A DNA stretch of 64,000 nt from DASPSM01 sp963800135 (GTDB lineage: Bacteria; Planctomycetota; Planctomycetia; Planctomycetales; Planctomycetaceae), in the NCBI GenBank assembly GCA_963800135.1, contig CAWCZR010000003.1:868001-932000 (forward strand), given 5' to 3'. This document shows, one piece after another, positions 29,287-37,796 of this stretch. Every line of letters starts with the position of its first letter. Position 1 is the stretch's first letter. The notes below the pieces were generated by a model, which was given only the letters and a program-made list of their open reading frames with translations, had not been told where the DNA came from and ran no database searches. The position numbers and the translations under genes were made by a program.

Positions 29287-30609
29287 ATGGCCATCAACTT
29301 CACGTGCGACGGGATCAGTCGACGCGACTTTCTCACCGTCGGCGCCTTGGGCACCGGCTTGACCCTCGCCGGCTATCTGCGACTGTCCGCCGCGGCGGGG
29401 CTGTCGCCGCATAAGGAGCAGGCGCAGAAGCTGAAGGGACGCGCCAAGTCGGCCATCTTCATCAACCTCGGCGGCGGTCCGTCGCATACCGACACCTTCG
29501 ACCTCAAGCCGACGGCGCCGACCGAATACCGGGGCACGTTCAATCCCATCCCCACGGCCGCGGCCGGCGTGCAGATCTGCGAGCACCTGCCGAAGATGGC
29601 CAAGAGCTTCCAGCACTTCGCCCTCTTACGAAGCATCACGCATACGCTGGCGGCCCACGAGCTGGGCACACTTTACGTCAACTCGGGGAATCGGCCGATC
29701 AACTCGCTCGATTTTCCCAGCTTCGGAGCCGTCGTCAGCAAGGAGCTGCCCGGCCGCCGCGACCTGCCTCCGTTTGTGGCGATTCCGAATACGCCCCAGC
29801 GGACCGGCTTCCTGGGCGTGCAGTACTCGGCCCTCAGCACGAGCGACATTCCGAAGCCGGGCAAGCCCTTCGGCGTGCGGGGCATTTCGCTGGGCAACGG
29901 CCTCACCGTGGCCGACGTCGAAAAGCGGCAGCACCTGCTGGCCGATCTCGATAAGACGTTCCGCAACGTCGACACCAAGAGCACGCTCTTGGACGGGCTC
30001 GACCGGTTCGGACGCCAGGCCTACGAGATCATCACGTCTAGGCGCGCCCGCGAAGCGTTTGACGTCAGCCGGGAATCGCCCTCCTTCTGCACTCCGTATG
30101 GCAAAACGCCGTTCGGCATGAGCTGCCTGTTGGCCACGCGACTGGTCGAGTCGGGCGTGCGGTTCGTGACGATCAACTACGGCGGCTGGGACACGCACTT
30201 CGACAACTGGAACGTGCTTGCCAAGAAGCAGCTGCCGCCACTCGACGAAGGGCTGAGCGCCCTCGTCAACGGGCTCGAGTCGAAGGGCCTGCTCGACTCG
30301 ACCGTGATCCTGATGACGGGCGAATTCGGACGCACGCCCAAGATCAATCCGCAACGCCACGGCCGGGACCACTACCCGCGGGCCATGTCGATGGTGATGG
30401 CCGGCGGCGGAATTCGCGGCGGCCAGGTGATCGGCGCCACGGACGACAAGGGCACCGAGCCCACGCGCGACGCCCATGCTCCGGACGACGCGGCGGCGAC
30501 CTTCTACACGGCGCTCGGGATCAACCCCACCAAGGAGTACCACACCAACACGGGTCGCCCGGTGATGATCGTCCGCGAAGGCACGCCGATCGACAAGCTG
30601 CTCGCCTGA
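29287..30609 (+). CDS. DUF1501 family protein, Tat-exported
   Basis: A 440-residue protein. It begins with a twin-arginine signal (SRRDFLTVGALGTGLTLAGY) and continues with FINLGGGPSHTDTFDLKP, SITHTLAAHELGT, the metal-site-like TINYGGWDTHFDNW and MTGEFGRTPKINPQ, then GRDHYPRAMS. These are the conserved blocks of DUF1501, which belongs to the alkaline phosphatase/sulfatase superfamily; the Asp and His residues in these blocks are candidate metal ligands. It follows the DUF1549/1553 gene by 112 bases, the standard planctomycete pairing. AGGAAAGGA upstream of the ATG is a good ribosome binding site, and a strong terminator follows. Confidence 0.93.
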   Translation: MAINFTCDGISRRDFLTVGALGTGLTLAGYLRLSAAAGLSPHKEQAQKLKGRAKSAIFINLGGGPSHTDTFDLKPTAPTEYRGTFNPIPTAAAGVQICEHLPKMAKSFQHFALLRSITHTLAAHELGTLYVNSGNRPINSLDFPSFGAVVSKELPGRRDLPPFVAIPNTPQRTGFLGVQYSALSTSDIPKPGKPFGVRGISLGNGLTVADVEKRQHLLADLDKTFRNVDTKSTLLDGLDRFGRQAYEIITSRRAREAFDVSRESPSFCTPYGKTPFGMSCLLATRLVESGVRFVTINYGGWDTHFDNWNVLAKKQLPPLDEGLSALVNGLESKGLLDSTVILMTGEFGRTPKINPQRHGRDHYPRAMSMVMAGGGIRGGQVIGATDDKGTEPTRDAHAPDDAAATFYTALGINPTKEYHTNTGRPVMIVREGTPIDKLLA

Positions 30610-30635
30610 CGCGAACGCGGCTCTCGCAAACTCGA

Positions 30636-30673
30636 AAGCACACTGGCCGCCCCTCCGCCAGTGTGCTTTTTTT
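30636..30673 (+). terminator. Intrinsic terminator after DUF1501 gene
   Basis: AAGCACACTGGC and GCCAGTGTGCTT form a perfect twelve-base stem with a nine-base loop, followed by a run of seven T. This closes the DUF1549/1553-DUF1501 transcript. Confidence 0.93.
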
Positions 30674-30865
30674 GGGCGGTTGTTCGAGGCGATTCCACGA
30701 CGCCGTCGAGCGGACGGTCTTTAAGGCCGCGGGATCCGCTCCTTGCGTGCAAAATTTCGCGGGCACTATAATCGCTGGCTGACCGCGGCGTCTTGCAAAC
30801 GCAGCCCGCAGTCAGTTGAGCGTTCGGTTGTTTCGGCTTCGATCGAATTCAGGGGGACCCCCACG

Positions 30866-31264
30866 GTGCACGTGCGGATGGAACTCGCGCGGATTGTCAT
30901 CAGTGACATTAGCAGCGAGCAGATCATTTACCTGCGCGAAGTCGACGGGTCACGCACCTTCCCCATTCTGATCGGCCTCTTCGAGGCGACCAGCATCGAC
31001 CGCCGCGTGAAGGGCGAAGTCCCCACCCGCCCCCTGACGCACGACCTGCTCAAAAACACCATCACGGAACTGGGCGGCGAAGTGCAGGACGTGGTGATCA
31101 ACAACTTGATGGATCACACGTACTACGCGGTCCTGCGGGTCCGCGTGAACGGCGAAGTGATCGAGATCGACAGCCGCCCCAGCGACGCCATCGCCCTCTC
31201 CGTCCACTTCGACCCGGTTCTGCCGATCTACGTGGAAGACTCGGTCCTAGGCGAAGTCGCCTAA
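30866..31264 (+). CDS. Bifunctional nuclease family protein (DUF151)
   Basis: A 132-residue protein covering the whole BFN domain: MELARIVISDISSEQIIYLR, FPILIGLFEATSI, RPLTHDLL, and the conserved acidic end IDSRPSDAIALSV. Plant and bacterial BFN-domain proteins show RNase and DNase activity; the physiological substrate is unclear. I chose the GTG at 30866, because an AGGGGGA lies eight bases upstream and the conserved region starts four codons later; an upstream ATG at 30743 would add a non-conserved leader. It stands as a single gene after the DUF1501 terminator. Confidence 0.88.
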   Translation: MHVRMELARIVISDISSEQIIYLREVDGSRTFPILIGLFEATSIDRRVKGEVPTRPLTHDLLKNTITELGGEVQDVVINNLMDHTYYAVLRVRVNGEVIEIDSRPSDAIALSVHFDPVLPIYVEDSVLGEVA

Positions 31265-31488
31265 ACCCCGCCAATGGCGGCTTCTGCGGGCTATCCGCGT
31301 GGACGTCAGTAAAAATGTCACGCGGGTTGCGGGAAGAAAAGTGACCGCGTGCGACTTTGCGCGGCTATTAGGGGAGGACTCACTGGCGCCGGGATGCAGG
31401 AGACGCTTCGTCGAGCGTTAAGACGTGCCCGACACGATGAATCATCCGGCGGTGGCCATGACCTGGAAATGACACGGCGATCAGATCG

Positions 31489-31965
31489 ATGGGCCACGCG
31501 ATAAACGCGATCGTTTTCGGAACGGCCGTGAAGGAGGCGATCCTTGCGGAGATTCCGCGTGCCAGGGTGACCTCGCTTAGCAAGGGGCTCTTTCTCGTGC
31601 CCAACACCGATGCGTTGTTTGATGCACTGAGGGAACAATACCCAAACGTTGAGGACACCAATCGCCAGATTTTTTGGAAGTTGTCAGGTCCGCTCGCGCT
31701 CGTTCTCGAACGCGCGTCGACCCACGGACCAATCGCCTACATAGAAACCGACTATTTCGGAGGCGCAGGTACTCAAGCGGCGGCCGTTTGGCGGGATGGC
31801 CGGGTGCTCATGTCGCCCGCGAAAGCGCGACGCGGACCGATCAACCGAGCTCTTCGACACCTCGGAGTCCGATTCACATGGCCGCGCGACGCATTCCAGG
31901 CAGTCGGACTTCATCGCTACCGAACGAACGATGATTGGCTTGCAGCCGACGAATCGGATGTTTGA
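31489..31965 (+). CDS. Hypothetical protein (158 aa)
   Basis: A soluble 158-residue protein beginning MGHAINAIVFGTAVKEAILA, with no signal peptide or membrane helix. Alternating alpha/beta composition and the block GPIAYIETDYFGGAGTQAAA suggest a compact domain, and the length and codon pattern look genuine. I do not recognise a family. Its stop codon lies inside the first copy of a 52-base direct repeat (31956-32007). No functional neighbour is obvious. Confidence 0.65.
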   Translation: MGHAINAIVFGTAVKEAILAEIPRARVTSLSKGLFLVPNTDALFDALREQYPNVEDTNRQIFWKLSGPLALVLERASTHGPIAYIETDYFGGAGTQAAAVWRDGRVLMSPAKARRGPINRALRHLGVRFTWPRDAFQAVGLHRYRTNDDWLAADESDV

Positions 31966-32007
31966 ACAGCCTTCATTTGTGCGGTTCGGCAGCGTGGCCG
32001 GCGCGTT
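31956..32007. repeat. 52-bp direct repeat, copy 1
   Basis: It begins GGATGTTTGAACAGCCTTC and ends GGCCGGCGCGTT. The second copy at 32678-32729 differs at three positions. It covers the 3' end of the 158-residue gene. The two copies, 722 bases apart and in the same orientation, bracket a single small membrane-protein gene. Confidence 0.85.
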
Positions 32008-32220
32008 CGCGCCAACACAACTCGCACTCACTACCCATTCCGCATCCCGAAGTTCTTGCAGGTCAGACTGCCCCGACGGACACCACAGGCCGCCCGCGCA
32101 GCCTCGTCGAATTTCGCCTGTCCGACAATTTCCGCGTTGCATTTGGGGAGGCAGCTCGCCTTGTCCTTATTGAATGGCGAGCGTCAGGGTCAATCGCCGA
32201 GCCAATTTGTGGAGATTGCC

Positions 32221-32646
32221 ATGAGCGACAAGGCCGATCCAACCGGCTCGAACGGGCAAGCGGATTCGAGAAAGCGGCGCCCCAGGAGCAGGATCGCGGC
32301 TCCGATTCTGGTCACCGCCGTGGGACTCGGGTGGCTGTTGACCGCTCAGGGGGTCATTCCCGGCGTGCAGTGGGCGTGGGTCCTCGGGCTGGCCGCGCTG
32401 GGGGCCGTCGTGCTCTTCGTCGAGGGGGCGAACAAATTCTCATTTGTGGTCGGCCCGTCGCTGATCGTGGGCGCGTTGCTCTCAATCCTGCGTCAGACAG
32501 GAATTCTCGGCGTCGACACTGAAGTGCCGCTCTTGACCATCACGGTCGGAGGATTGTGGACCTTGATCTATCTGGTTCCACTGCCGCATCCGCCTTGGTT
32601 TCTTCCCGAGTACCACGACCCAGCCGCGCAACATGCCACCGACTGA
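32221..32646 (+). CDS. Small integral membrane protein
   Basis: A 141-residue protein with a charged N-terminus (residues 1-30, lysine/arginine-rich) and three or four membrane helices (APILVTAVGLGWLLTAQGVI, WAWVLGLAALGAVVLFVEG, FVVGPSLIVGALLSIL, LLTITVGGLWTLIYLVPL). The ATG at 32221 has GGAG eight bases upstream. I know no function for this protein; its arrangement resembles small proteins of unknown role with a repeated hydrophobic hairpin. It is the only gene between two copies of the 52-base direct repeat. Confidence 0.7.
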   Translation: MSDKADPTGSNGQADSRKRRPRSRIAAPILVTAVGLGWLLTAQGVIPGVQWAWVLGLAALGAVVLFVEGANKFSFVVGPSLIVGALLSILRQTGILGVDTEVPLLTITVGGLWTLIYLVPLPHPPWFLPEYHDPAAQHATD

Positions 32647-32677
32647 AAACGATACGGATCAACTCGCCGCCGCTATG

Positions 32678-32729
32678 GGATGTTTGAGCAGCCTTCATTT
32701 GTGCGGTTCGACAGCGCGGCCGGCGCGTT
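32678..32729. repeat. 52-bp direct repeat, copy 2
   Basis: It begins GGATGTTTGAGCAGCCTTC and is 94 percent identical to the copy at 31956-32007. On the minus strand it encodes the last residues (VEPHK) and the stop codon of the serine hydrolase. Confidence 0.85.
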
Positions 32730-33915
32730 TGACGAGCGCGCTTTCCACTTCGACCGCCGCCCGGGCCGCGCTTTCGCCTCCCTGGTTGATGCCGATCAAA
32801 ATCGCCCGGTTCTCGGCCAGGCGAAGCGAAATGACCGCGTACCACATCGTGTTGCTGCCGGCGTGAGTGAGTCTGACGCCGCGCGACCCGCGTCGCTCGA
32901 TCACGCCCCAACCCATCGCATATTTGGCCCCGCTCTTGTCGATCGGTCCGCCGAACGGTGTGTGCAAGCGGCGGAGCGACTCGGCGGAGACCAGCGGCTT
33001 CAGCCCTGCGTCAACCAGATCGTGCCGGTTCGCCGGCTCGGCTGACAGATGCAGCGTGGCAAATCGCGCCCAATCACCCAGTGTCAGATGGACGCGCCCG
33101 GCCGGGCCGAAGCATGTGGGATTATCGGCATCGGGGCCAGGTTTCACGGCTTCGCCAGTCGGCAAATGGCCCCACGGCTGGTCGATGGGCGGCGAACCCG
33201 AATGTTTCTTCGATTCGAGCGGAACTCCCGGCGGTCCAAAACCCGCATGGTCCATTCCCAGCGGCTTGAACACCCGCTTGAGCATGAGGTCTTCCCACGA
33301 CTCGTCGCCGACGACCTCTGCCATCGCTCCCGCGATGATGTAGCCGGTATTCGAATACAAGAAATTCTTTCCTGGGTCGTGTAGCGGCGGACTGTGCAAG
33401 ACCGCGCGGGAGACACGGAACCGTTGTTCTCGAGGTGATTGCGCCGACACGCTGACGAGCGTTTGCTCGTCGGGATTTGGCCGCACTCCAGCTCGATGCG
33501 TCAGAAGTTCTTCGAGGGTGACGCGGTTCCACGCCGGGTCGATGTCTTTCATGCCCCGTTTCGCAAAGACTTCGACCGGCGTGCTGTTCCAGCGAAGCTT
33601 GCCTTCTTCAATCAGGACCGCGATCAACGTCGCCGTCATGCTCTTGGTGTCGGAGCCGATGTGGAACAGATCGTCGACCGTTATTTTTTCGGGATGCCCC
33701 TGGCAACGCACGCCGGCCGCTCCCAGAGCCGTGATCTTGCCGCCGTCGACGATGGCCGCCGCCATGCCCGGCAGCTTGTGCTTTTTCACGCTCTCAGCCA
33801 AGAGCGGCGACAGATCGTCGACCGGCGTGCCGGCCGGTTCGGCCACCCCTGCGACAAGCGCACACGAGCTTGCCAGGATTACGACGAGCACGAACGCGAG
33901 CGGACGACAAGGCAT
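32695..33915 (-). CDS. Serine hydrolase, beta-lactamase/class C type
   Basis: An exported 406-residue protein of the penicillin-binding/serine beta-lactamase fold. A signal peptide covers about residues 1-25 (FVLVVILASSCALVAGVA). The catalytic SxxK is Ser88-Asp-Thr-Lys91 in HIGSDTKS, the YxN motif is FLYSNTGYIIAGAM, and HAGSNTMWY near the end takes the place of KTG. Such enzymes can be esterases, D-aminopeptidases or beta-lactamases; nothing here decides. The start is the ATG at 33915, which places the signal at the N-terminus. The open frame continues upstream into the NagB-like gene, but in the wrong frame. Its 3' end lies in the second 52-base repeat. Confidence 0.88.
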   Translation of the reverse strand: MPCRPLAFVLVVILASSCALVAGVAEPAGTPVDDLSPLLAESVKKHKLPGMAAAIVDGGKITALGAAGVRCQGHPEKITVDDLFHIGSDTKSMTATLIAVLIEEGKLRWNSTPVEVFAKRGMKDIDPAWNRVTLEELLTHRAGVRPNPDEQTLVSVSAQSPREQRFRVSRAVLHSPPLHDPGKNFLYSNTGYIIAGAMAEVVGDESWEDLMLKRVFKPLGMDHAGFGPPGVPLESKKHSGSPPIDQPWGHLPTGEAVKPGPDADNPTCFGPAGRVHLTLGDWARFATLHLSAEPANRHDLVDAGLKPLVSAESLRRLHTPFGGPIDKSGAKYAMGWGVIERRGSRGVRLTHAGSNTMWYAVISLRLAENRAILIGINQGGESAARAAVEVESALVKRAGRAVEPHK

Positions 33916-33962
33916 GCGGAATCGCTCCCGAGTGTCGCGGAGACGCGTAGTGCAGCGACGGG

Positions 33963-34913
33963 CTAATTGCATGCCGCCACCAGCGGACCGGCCAGTTCCT
34001 GCAGGATGAACAGCCGCCCGGGCTGCGTCGGCATGTAGGTCGAGGGAATCCACGGGGTCGGCTCGTGCCGCAACGTCATCCAGACGCTCAAGCCCTGCCA
34101 CATCATGCCGCGGCCGAACGTGCCGTCGCAACCGCCGATGATGCGGTCGGCCCCCAAGAAAAGGGCCGGGCCGATCGTGTTGGCAAAGGCGGGCACAAGC
34201 GTGGTGCGGCTCTTGAAACTGGTGAGCGCGTTCTGCTCGATCGTCAGCGGATGCAGCCGCGCACCCAGCCGATGCGTCTGCCGTTTCCACTCGGCCTCGC
34301 TGGCGAACTCGGCGGCGAAGTGCGGCTCCCAAAAGGCGATGTGGCACACACGTCCGATGCCAAAAATCACCGCCAGCTTCGCCCCCTGCTTTCGCAGCGC
34401 GCCGATCCGCTCGGGGTATTCCGGCAGCTGGCTCTTGGTTGCGAAATGGCGCTGGCTTTTGGGCACGGTCCCCGTTCCCAGCGGTCCGTAGAAGGCGGCT
34501 TCCATCGCGTGCTCGAACGATCCCAGATCGCTGGTCGGCAGCGAATTGCCGGCGGCGTCGCTCCATTCATCCATGTTGAACCCGTGCACGTGGTCGCAGG
34601 GCACGCCCCACTCGGAGAGGAAATAGACGACCCAGCGATACATGCCCATCGGCCCGACCGGCAGGATCAGCGCCAGTTTTTCGCCTGCGTCGCGGCTGCG
34701 CTTGATGGTGAGCGCGATCTCGTGCCCCATCAGAGTCTCGAAGTCCGACAGCGACTGGCAGGGGACCGGCTGGAAATCCTTGTTCCAGGCCGGCTGCCGC
34801 GCGGTGAGGCGACCCGGATCGGGATCGACGCAAGCGTCGATTTTTTTGAGATCCCAGCCGGCGGGCAAAAAGCCCTCCATCAGCGAACCGGCAATTGTTG
34901 AGAGCAAATCCAT
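33963..34913 (-). CDS. NagB-like sugar-phosphate isomerase/deaminase family protein
   Basis: A 316-residue protein of the glucosamine-6-phosphate deaminase/6-phosphogluconolactonase fold. It has LALILPVGPMGMYRWV (phosphate loop), HGFNMDEW (catalytic Asp of NagB, Asp72 in E. coli numbering), and GIGRVCHIAFWEPH, equivalent to GIGxDGHIAFNEP. The last block keeps the catalytic His and Glu but has Val where NagB has Asp141, so classical deaminase activity is doubtful. Many planctomycete and verrucomicrobial NagB-like proteins of this length exist with unknown substrate. The 47-base gap to the serine hydrolase on the same strand suggests one transcript. Start ATG at 34913. Confidence 0.82.
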   Translation of the reverse strand: MDLLSTIAGSLMEGFLPAGWDLKKIDACVDPDPGRLTARQPAWNKDFQPVPCQSLSDFETLMGHEIALTIKRSRDAGEKLALILPVGPMGMYRWVVYFLSEWGVPCDHVHGFNMDEWSDAAGNSLPTSDLGSFEHAMEAAFYGPLGTGTVPKSQRHFATKSQLPEYPERIGALRKQGAKLAVIFGIGRVCHIAFWEPHFAAEFASEAEWKRQTHRLGARLHPLTIEQNALTSFKSRTTLVPAFANTIGPALFLGADRIIGGCDGTFGRGMMWQGLSVWMTLRHEPTPWIPSTYMPTQPGRLFILQELAGPLVAACN

Positions 34914-35343
34914 GTCGGCCTCCGGCGGTCGGGATCAGGTCCAAAGTCCAAGGTCCAAAGTCTGGGCGGGAATTGCAACGCAGAAGGGCGACCGTCGTAG
35001 CGGCACGGCGCGACCCGAACGCGGGATCGAACGTGCCGATTGTCGCGATTGTCCCGATCGTGTGATGGACGATGCCTGGCTCGGTCTGCGCGGAAGCGCA
35101 CAACCGGCGGCCGATGCTTGTCCATTTGGCGAACCCTCGATCCTGGGGCCGCGTCACAAAACTGTCCGCGGAGAACGCTCGAAGGGATGAACCAGCCGCG
35201 CAAATCCGGCGGGTTGCGAAAACTACACGCGTTCTTTCGATTGCGACCTATAGTTAAACGTCGCCGCCAGGCGGCAGGCTGCAAATTCGAGGGGTTCCAG
35301 CGTTTTCGAGCGGTGGCTCGATCGCGCGAAAGCAGGTGTGGAA
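34914..35343. other. Intergenic region with short tandem repeat
   Basis: This gap between divergent genes contains a short tandem repeat at 34937-34962 built from GTCCAAAG units. Otherwise I see no gene or regulatory element that I can support. Confidence 0.45.
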
Positions 35344-35547
35344 ATGCCGACGGTATACGCGGACTGGACTTCGCAAACGGTCGCATGGCGGAGCGAAGGG
35401 GGCGAGCTGGGGGCTGCCACCGAGGACGGGTCGGAGGGCGAGGGCATCTCGGTGCGCGGGTTGGAGATCCTGCGAGTGCTCAACGACGTCTTCAATACGC
35501 TGCCGCGCGAAGCGAGCACGCGTTCGCAACGATCCAACCAGGACTGA
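35344..35547 (+). CDS. Small hypothetical protein upstream of response regulator (67 aa)
   Basis: A 67-residue frame starting MPTVYADWTSQTVAWRSEGG, acidic in the middle and ending in a helical segment (GLEILRVLNDVFNTLPREA). It ends 35 bases before the response-regulator gene and probably shares its transcript. I recognise no family. A GTG two codons upstream (35338) is an alternative start. It could be a small partner of the regulator, but this rests on proximity alone. Confidence 0.5.
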   Translation: MPTVYADWTSQTVAWRSEGGELGAATEDGSEGEGISVRGLEILRVLNDVFNTLPREASTRSQRSNQD

Positions 35548-35582
35548 CGGATCGCGTCAACGCGTTCGACAGGAGCGGAATT

Positions 35583-36224
35583 GTGAACGCCAAAGGCACC
35601 CGCGTGCTGATCATCGACGATGATCCGCTGATTCGCACGCTGCTGGTCTCGGCCCTGCGGAAGGATTGCCTGGTCGCAGTTGCCGCCGAAGGCTCCGAGG
35701 GTTTTGCCAAAGCGCTCGAGCTGAAGCCCGACGTCGCGGTGATCGACGTCAACATGCCGGGCTGGGACGGCCTCAAGACGCTCGAGGCGTTCCGCGCTCA
35801 CCCGAGTCTGCGCGAGATCAAGATCATCATGCTGACGGCCGACTCGAGCAAGCAGACGGTGATGGCGGCCGTCCGCGCCGGCGCCAACGATTACCTGATC
35901 AAAACGAGCTTTTCCAAGGCCGAGTTTTATCGCAAGCTCAATCAGCTCGTGCCGGGAACGATTCCACAGTCGGCAACCCTGACGCCACCGCGTGCCGCCG
36001 AAAGCGAGTCTGCGCCGGGATGCGACGACTCGCCGGACAGCACCGAGCCGCGCGAGAGCGCCGATTGCCTGGCCGCGCCGAGCAACGGCCACAAGCGGCA
36101 CGCGCACGATGCATTCGTCGCCGCGACCGACGCGCCTCACTCCGAGGCGGCGCTCGATCGCGCGACGTCGGGCCATTCGGACATCGACCCGCGCTTGCAG
36201 GTGATGATCGACGGCTGGGATTAA
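35583..36224 (+). CDS. Single-domain response regulator with disordered tail
   Basis: A 213-residue protein. Residues 1-125 are a CheY-like receiver with the acidic pair in VLIIDDDPLIR, the phospho-acceptor in AVIDVNMPGWDG, the conserved Thr in IIMLTADSS and Lys in YLIKTSFSK. The remaining 90 residues are low in complexity and rich in Ser, Ala, Glu and Asp with no output domain, ending in IDPRLQVMIDGWD. I take the GTG at 35583 as the start because the receiver begins a few residues later. No histidine kinase lies next to it, so the signal is unknown. Confidence 0.85.
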   Translation: MNAKGTRVLIIDDDPLIRTLLVSALRKDCLVAVAAEGSEGFAKALELKPDVAVIDVNMPGWDGLKTLEAFRAHPSLREIKIIMLTADSSKQTVMAAVRAGANDYLIKTSFSKAEFYRKLNQLVPGTIPQSATLTPPRAAESESAPGCDDSPDSTEPRESADCLAAPSNGHKRHAHDAFVAATDAPHSEAALDRATSGHSDIDPRLQVMIDGWD

Positions 36225-36679
36225 ATCGCGCCGATCCGCGCCGATCATTCATTTCGCGTGGTGGCAATCTCTTTGCGTCGCTCAACGCGCCGCGCGTTCC
36301 GGTGATTGTTCGCGCCGGTCGCGTCTGGGCCGGCGCTTGTCGCGCTGAACTCTGTCTCCGCACGTCGCGCGGCGGTTCACGGCTTTGTGTGATTTCCTAC
36401 ATCGCATCGCCGCACGGTTGACGCGCCGCACGCGATCGTTTCTGCTGAGTCTTGGCCCCTGGAGATTTCATCCATTTGGGGCTTTCCACGTTCCGCAAAA
36501 TGTGCTTACAATCGACAGCGTACTCGGTGAAGCGACGCTTGCTTCGCACACAGGCGTTGGTGAATCTGGAGACGGGCCGAACGCGGTCTCGAGAAGATTT
36601 CGGTTCCGCAAACGTCGATCGGCGAATCGGTGAGGCAGAAGAGTCCTGCACTCTCCAACTCGGGAAGGATTCGAATCTC
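36225..36679. other. Intergenic region
   Basis: It opens with a ten-base tandem duplication (CGCGCCGATC twice, 36227-36246) just after the response-regulator stop. No gene was recognised in the rest; GGGAAGGAT near 36662 is the ribosome binding site of the next gene. Confidence 0.45.
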
Positions 36680-36979
36680 ATGTTGCACTTTACGTGCGAT
36701 CTGTGCGGACGAGAGCTGGGTGACGAGAGGTTCGTCGTCAAGGTTGAAGTCTATCCCGGCTTCGATCCCGAAGAGGTCGACGAAGAACACCTCGATGCCG
36801 ATCACCTGCAGGCCATCTCCGAGGCCCTGCAGGAAGTCGAAGAAACCGGCAAGATGGAACTGGAAGACTGCGGCACGAAAGACTTTCGCTACGACTTGTG
36901 CCCCCGCTGCCATAAGAAGTTCCTTAAGGACCCGCTCGGCCGCGACGCGCTGCGTCGGCTGAACTTCAGCGAGAACTAA
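36680..36979 (+). CDS. Small zinc-ribbon-like protein (99 aa)
   Basis: A 99-residue acidic protein with two CxxC pairs: HFTCDLCGREL at the N-terminus and YDLCPRCHKKF near the C-terminus. Together they could bind one zinc ion in a ribbon-like arrangement, with an acidic helical middle (DADHLQAISEALQEVEE). Proteins like this are widespread in planctomycetes but have no known role. GGGAAGGAT precedes the ATG at 36680 by nine bases. The upstream open frame lacks a conserved sequence and is left out. Confidence 0.75.
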   Translation: MLHFTCDLCGRELGDERFVVKVEVYPGFDPEEVDEEHLDADHLQAISEALQEVEETGKMELEDCGTKDFRYDLCPRCHKKFLKDPLGRDALRRLNFSEN

Positions 36980-37094
36980 GAGGCCGCCGGGCTTTCTCCT
37001 CCCGCACGCAGCCATCTCGTCGCGCGGGCCGACCTTGTGTGGCAGCCTCTAGCCGACTGATCGGCTTATCGCGGTCTCTCCGGAGACAGCGTCC

Positions 37095-37679
37095 ATGATC
37101 GCTCGCGGCCGCCCCACTGCTCCTCGAGCTTCGCAGCGGGCCGTTGCACCGCGTCGCCGTTTGTGGATCGGCTTTCCGAGCCGGAGCGTTTGGGCGCTCA
37201 TCATTCTGTGCCTGCTCGTCGCGGGCCGGTTTTGGCAGCACTCCGCGTTGCCGTCGGCCAACTTTCGCTTCGAGCCGGGGGTTCCCCGACACGTCGAGCG
37301 GGTGATCGACGGCGACACCATCGTGGTCGACGGCCACGTGCGGGTGAGGCTGATCGGCGTCGACACTCCCGAGACCGTGCATCCGGAAAAGCCCGTTGAG
37401 CCGCTGGGGCCCGAGGCAACGGCATTCACGCGGAGCCTCGTCGAGGACCGCAACGTCGAGCTGCAGTTCGACCGCGAGCGCCGCGATCGCTACGGTCGCG
37501 TGCTGGCCTATGTCTACGTCGACGGTCGGCTGCTCAACGAGGAGATCATCCGCGCCGGTTTCTCCCGGGCCGAGACCCGCTACAAATTCGAGCGCGCAAT
37601 GGCGCTCAGGTTTCAGGAAGCGGAGAATGAAGCCCGCGAGGCCGGCCGGGGCATCTGGGGCCCGTTGACCGCTCGGTAA
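37095..37679 (+). CDS. Thermonuclease-family (SNase-like) nuclease, membrane-anchored
   Basis: A 194-residue protein. A basic N-terminus and one hydrophobic segment (SVWALIILCLLVAG, residues about 31-45) form an anchor or uncleaved signal, followed by a staphylococcal nuclease domain. The catalytic set is complete: the Asp residues in VIDGDTIVVDG, Arg in VRLIGVDTPET with its Glu, and Arg in DRYGRVLAYVYVDG. It would cut DNA or RNA outside the cytoplasm in a calcium-dependent way. The gene is followed after about 117 bases by the HIT gene; no operon link is evident. Confidence 0.88.
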   Translation: MIARGRPTAPRASQRAVAPRRRLWIGFPSRSVWALIILCLLVAGRFWQHSALPSANFRFEPGVPRHVERVIDGDTIVVDGHVRVRLIGVDTPETVHPEKPVEPLGPEATAFTRSLVEDRNVELQFDRERRDRYGRVLAYVYVDGRLLNEEIIRAGFSRAETRYKFERAMALRFQEAENEAREAGRGIWGPLTAR

Positions 37680-37796
37680 TCTCGCCGCGAAGCCGCCGCG
37701 GTTTGTCGCGTCGCGCTCGATTTGGTACTTTCGCCAATCGACGAGCGCCACCGGGGACGTGGCTGTCTATGATGGCAAACGCGGCGAAGGCGGAGC

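Noticed and set aside
31956..32729. Integron attC cassette
   Set aside because: The repeats are direct, not the paired inverted core sites of attC, and no integrase gene is visible.
32695..34566. Longer serine hydrolase fused to the upstream NagB-like gene
   Set aside because: The upstream part of that frame reads NagB-like DNA in the wrong frame; a signal peptide at 33915 marks the true start.
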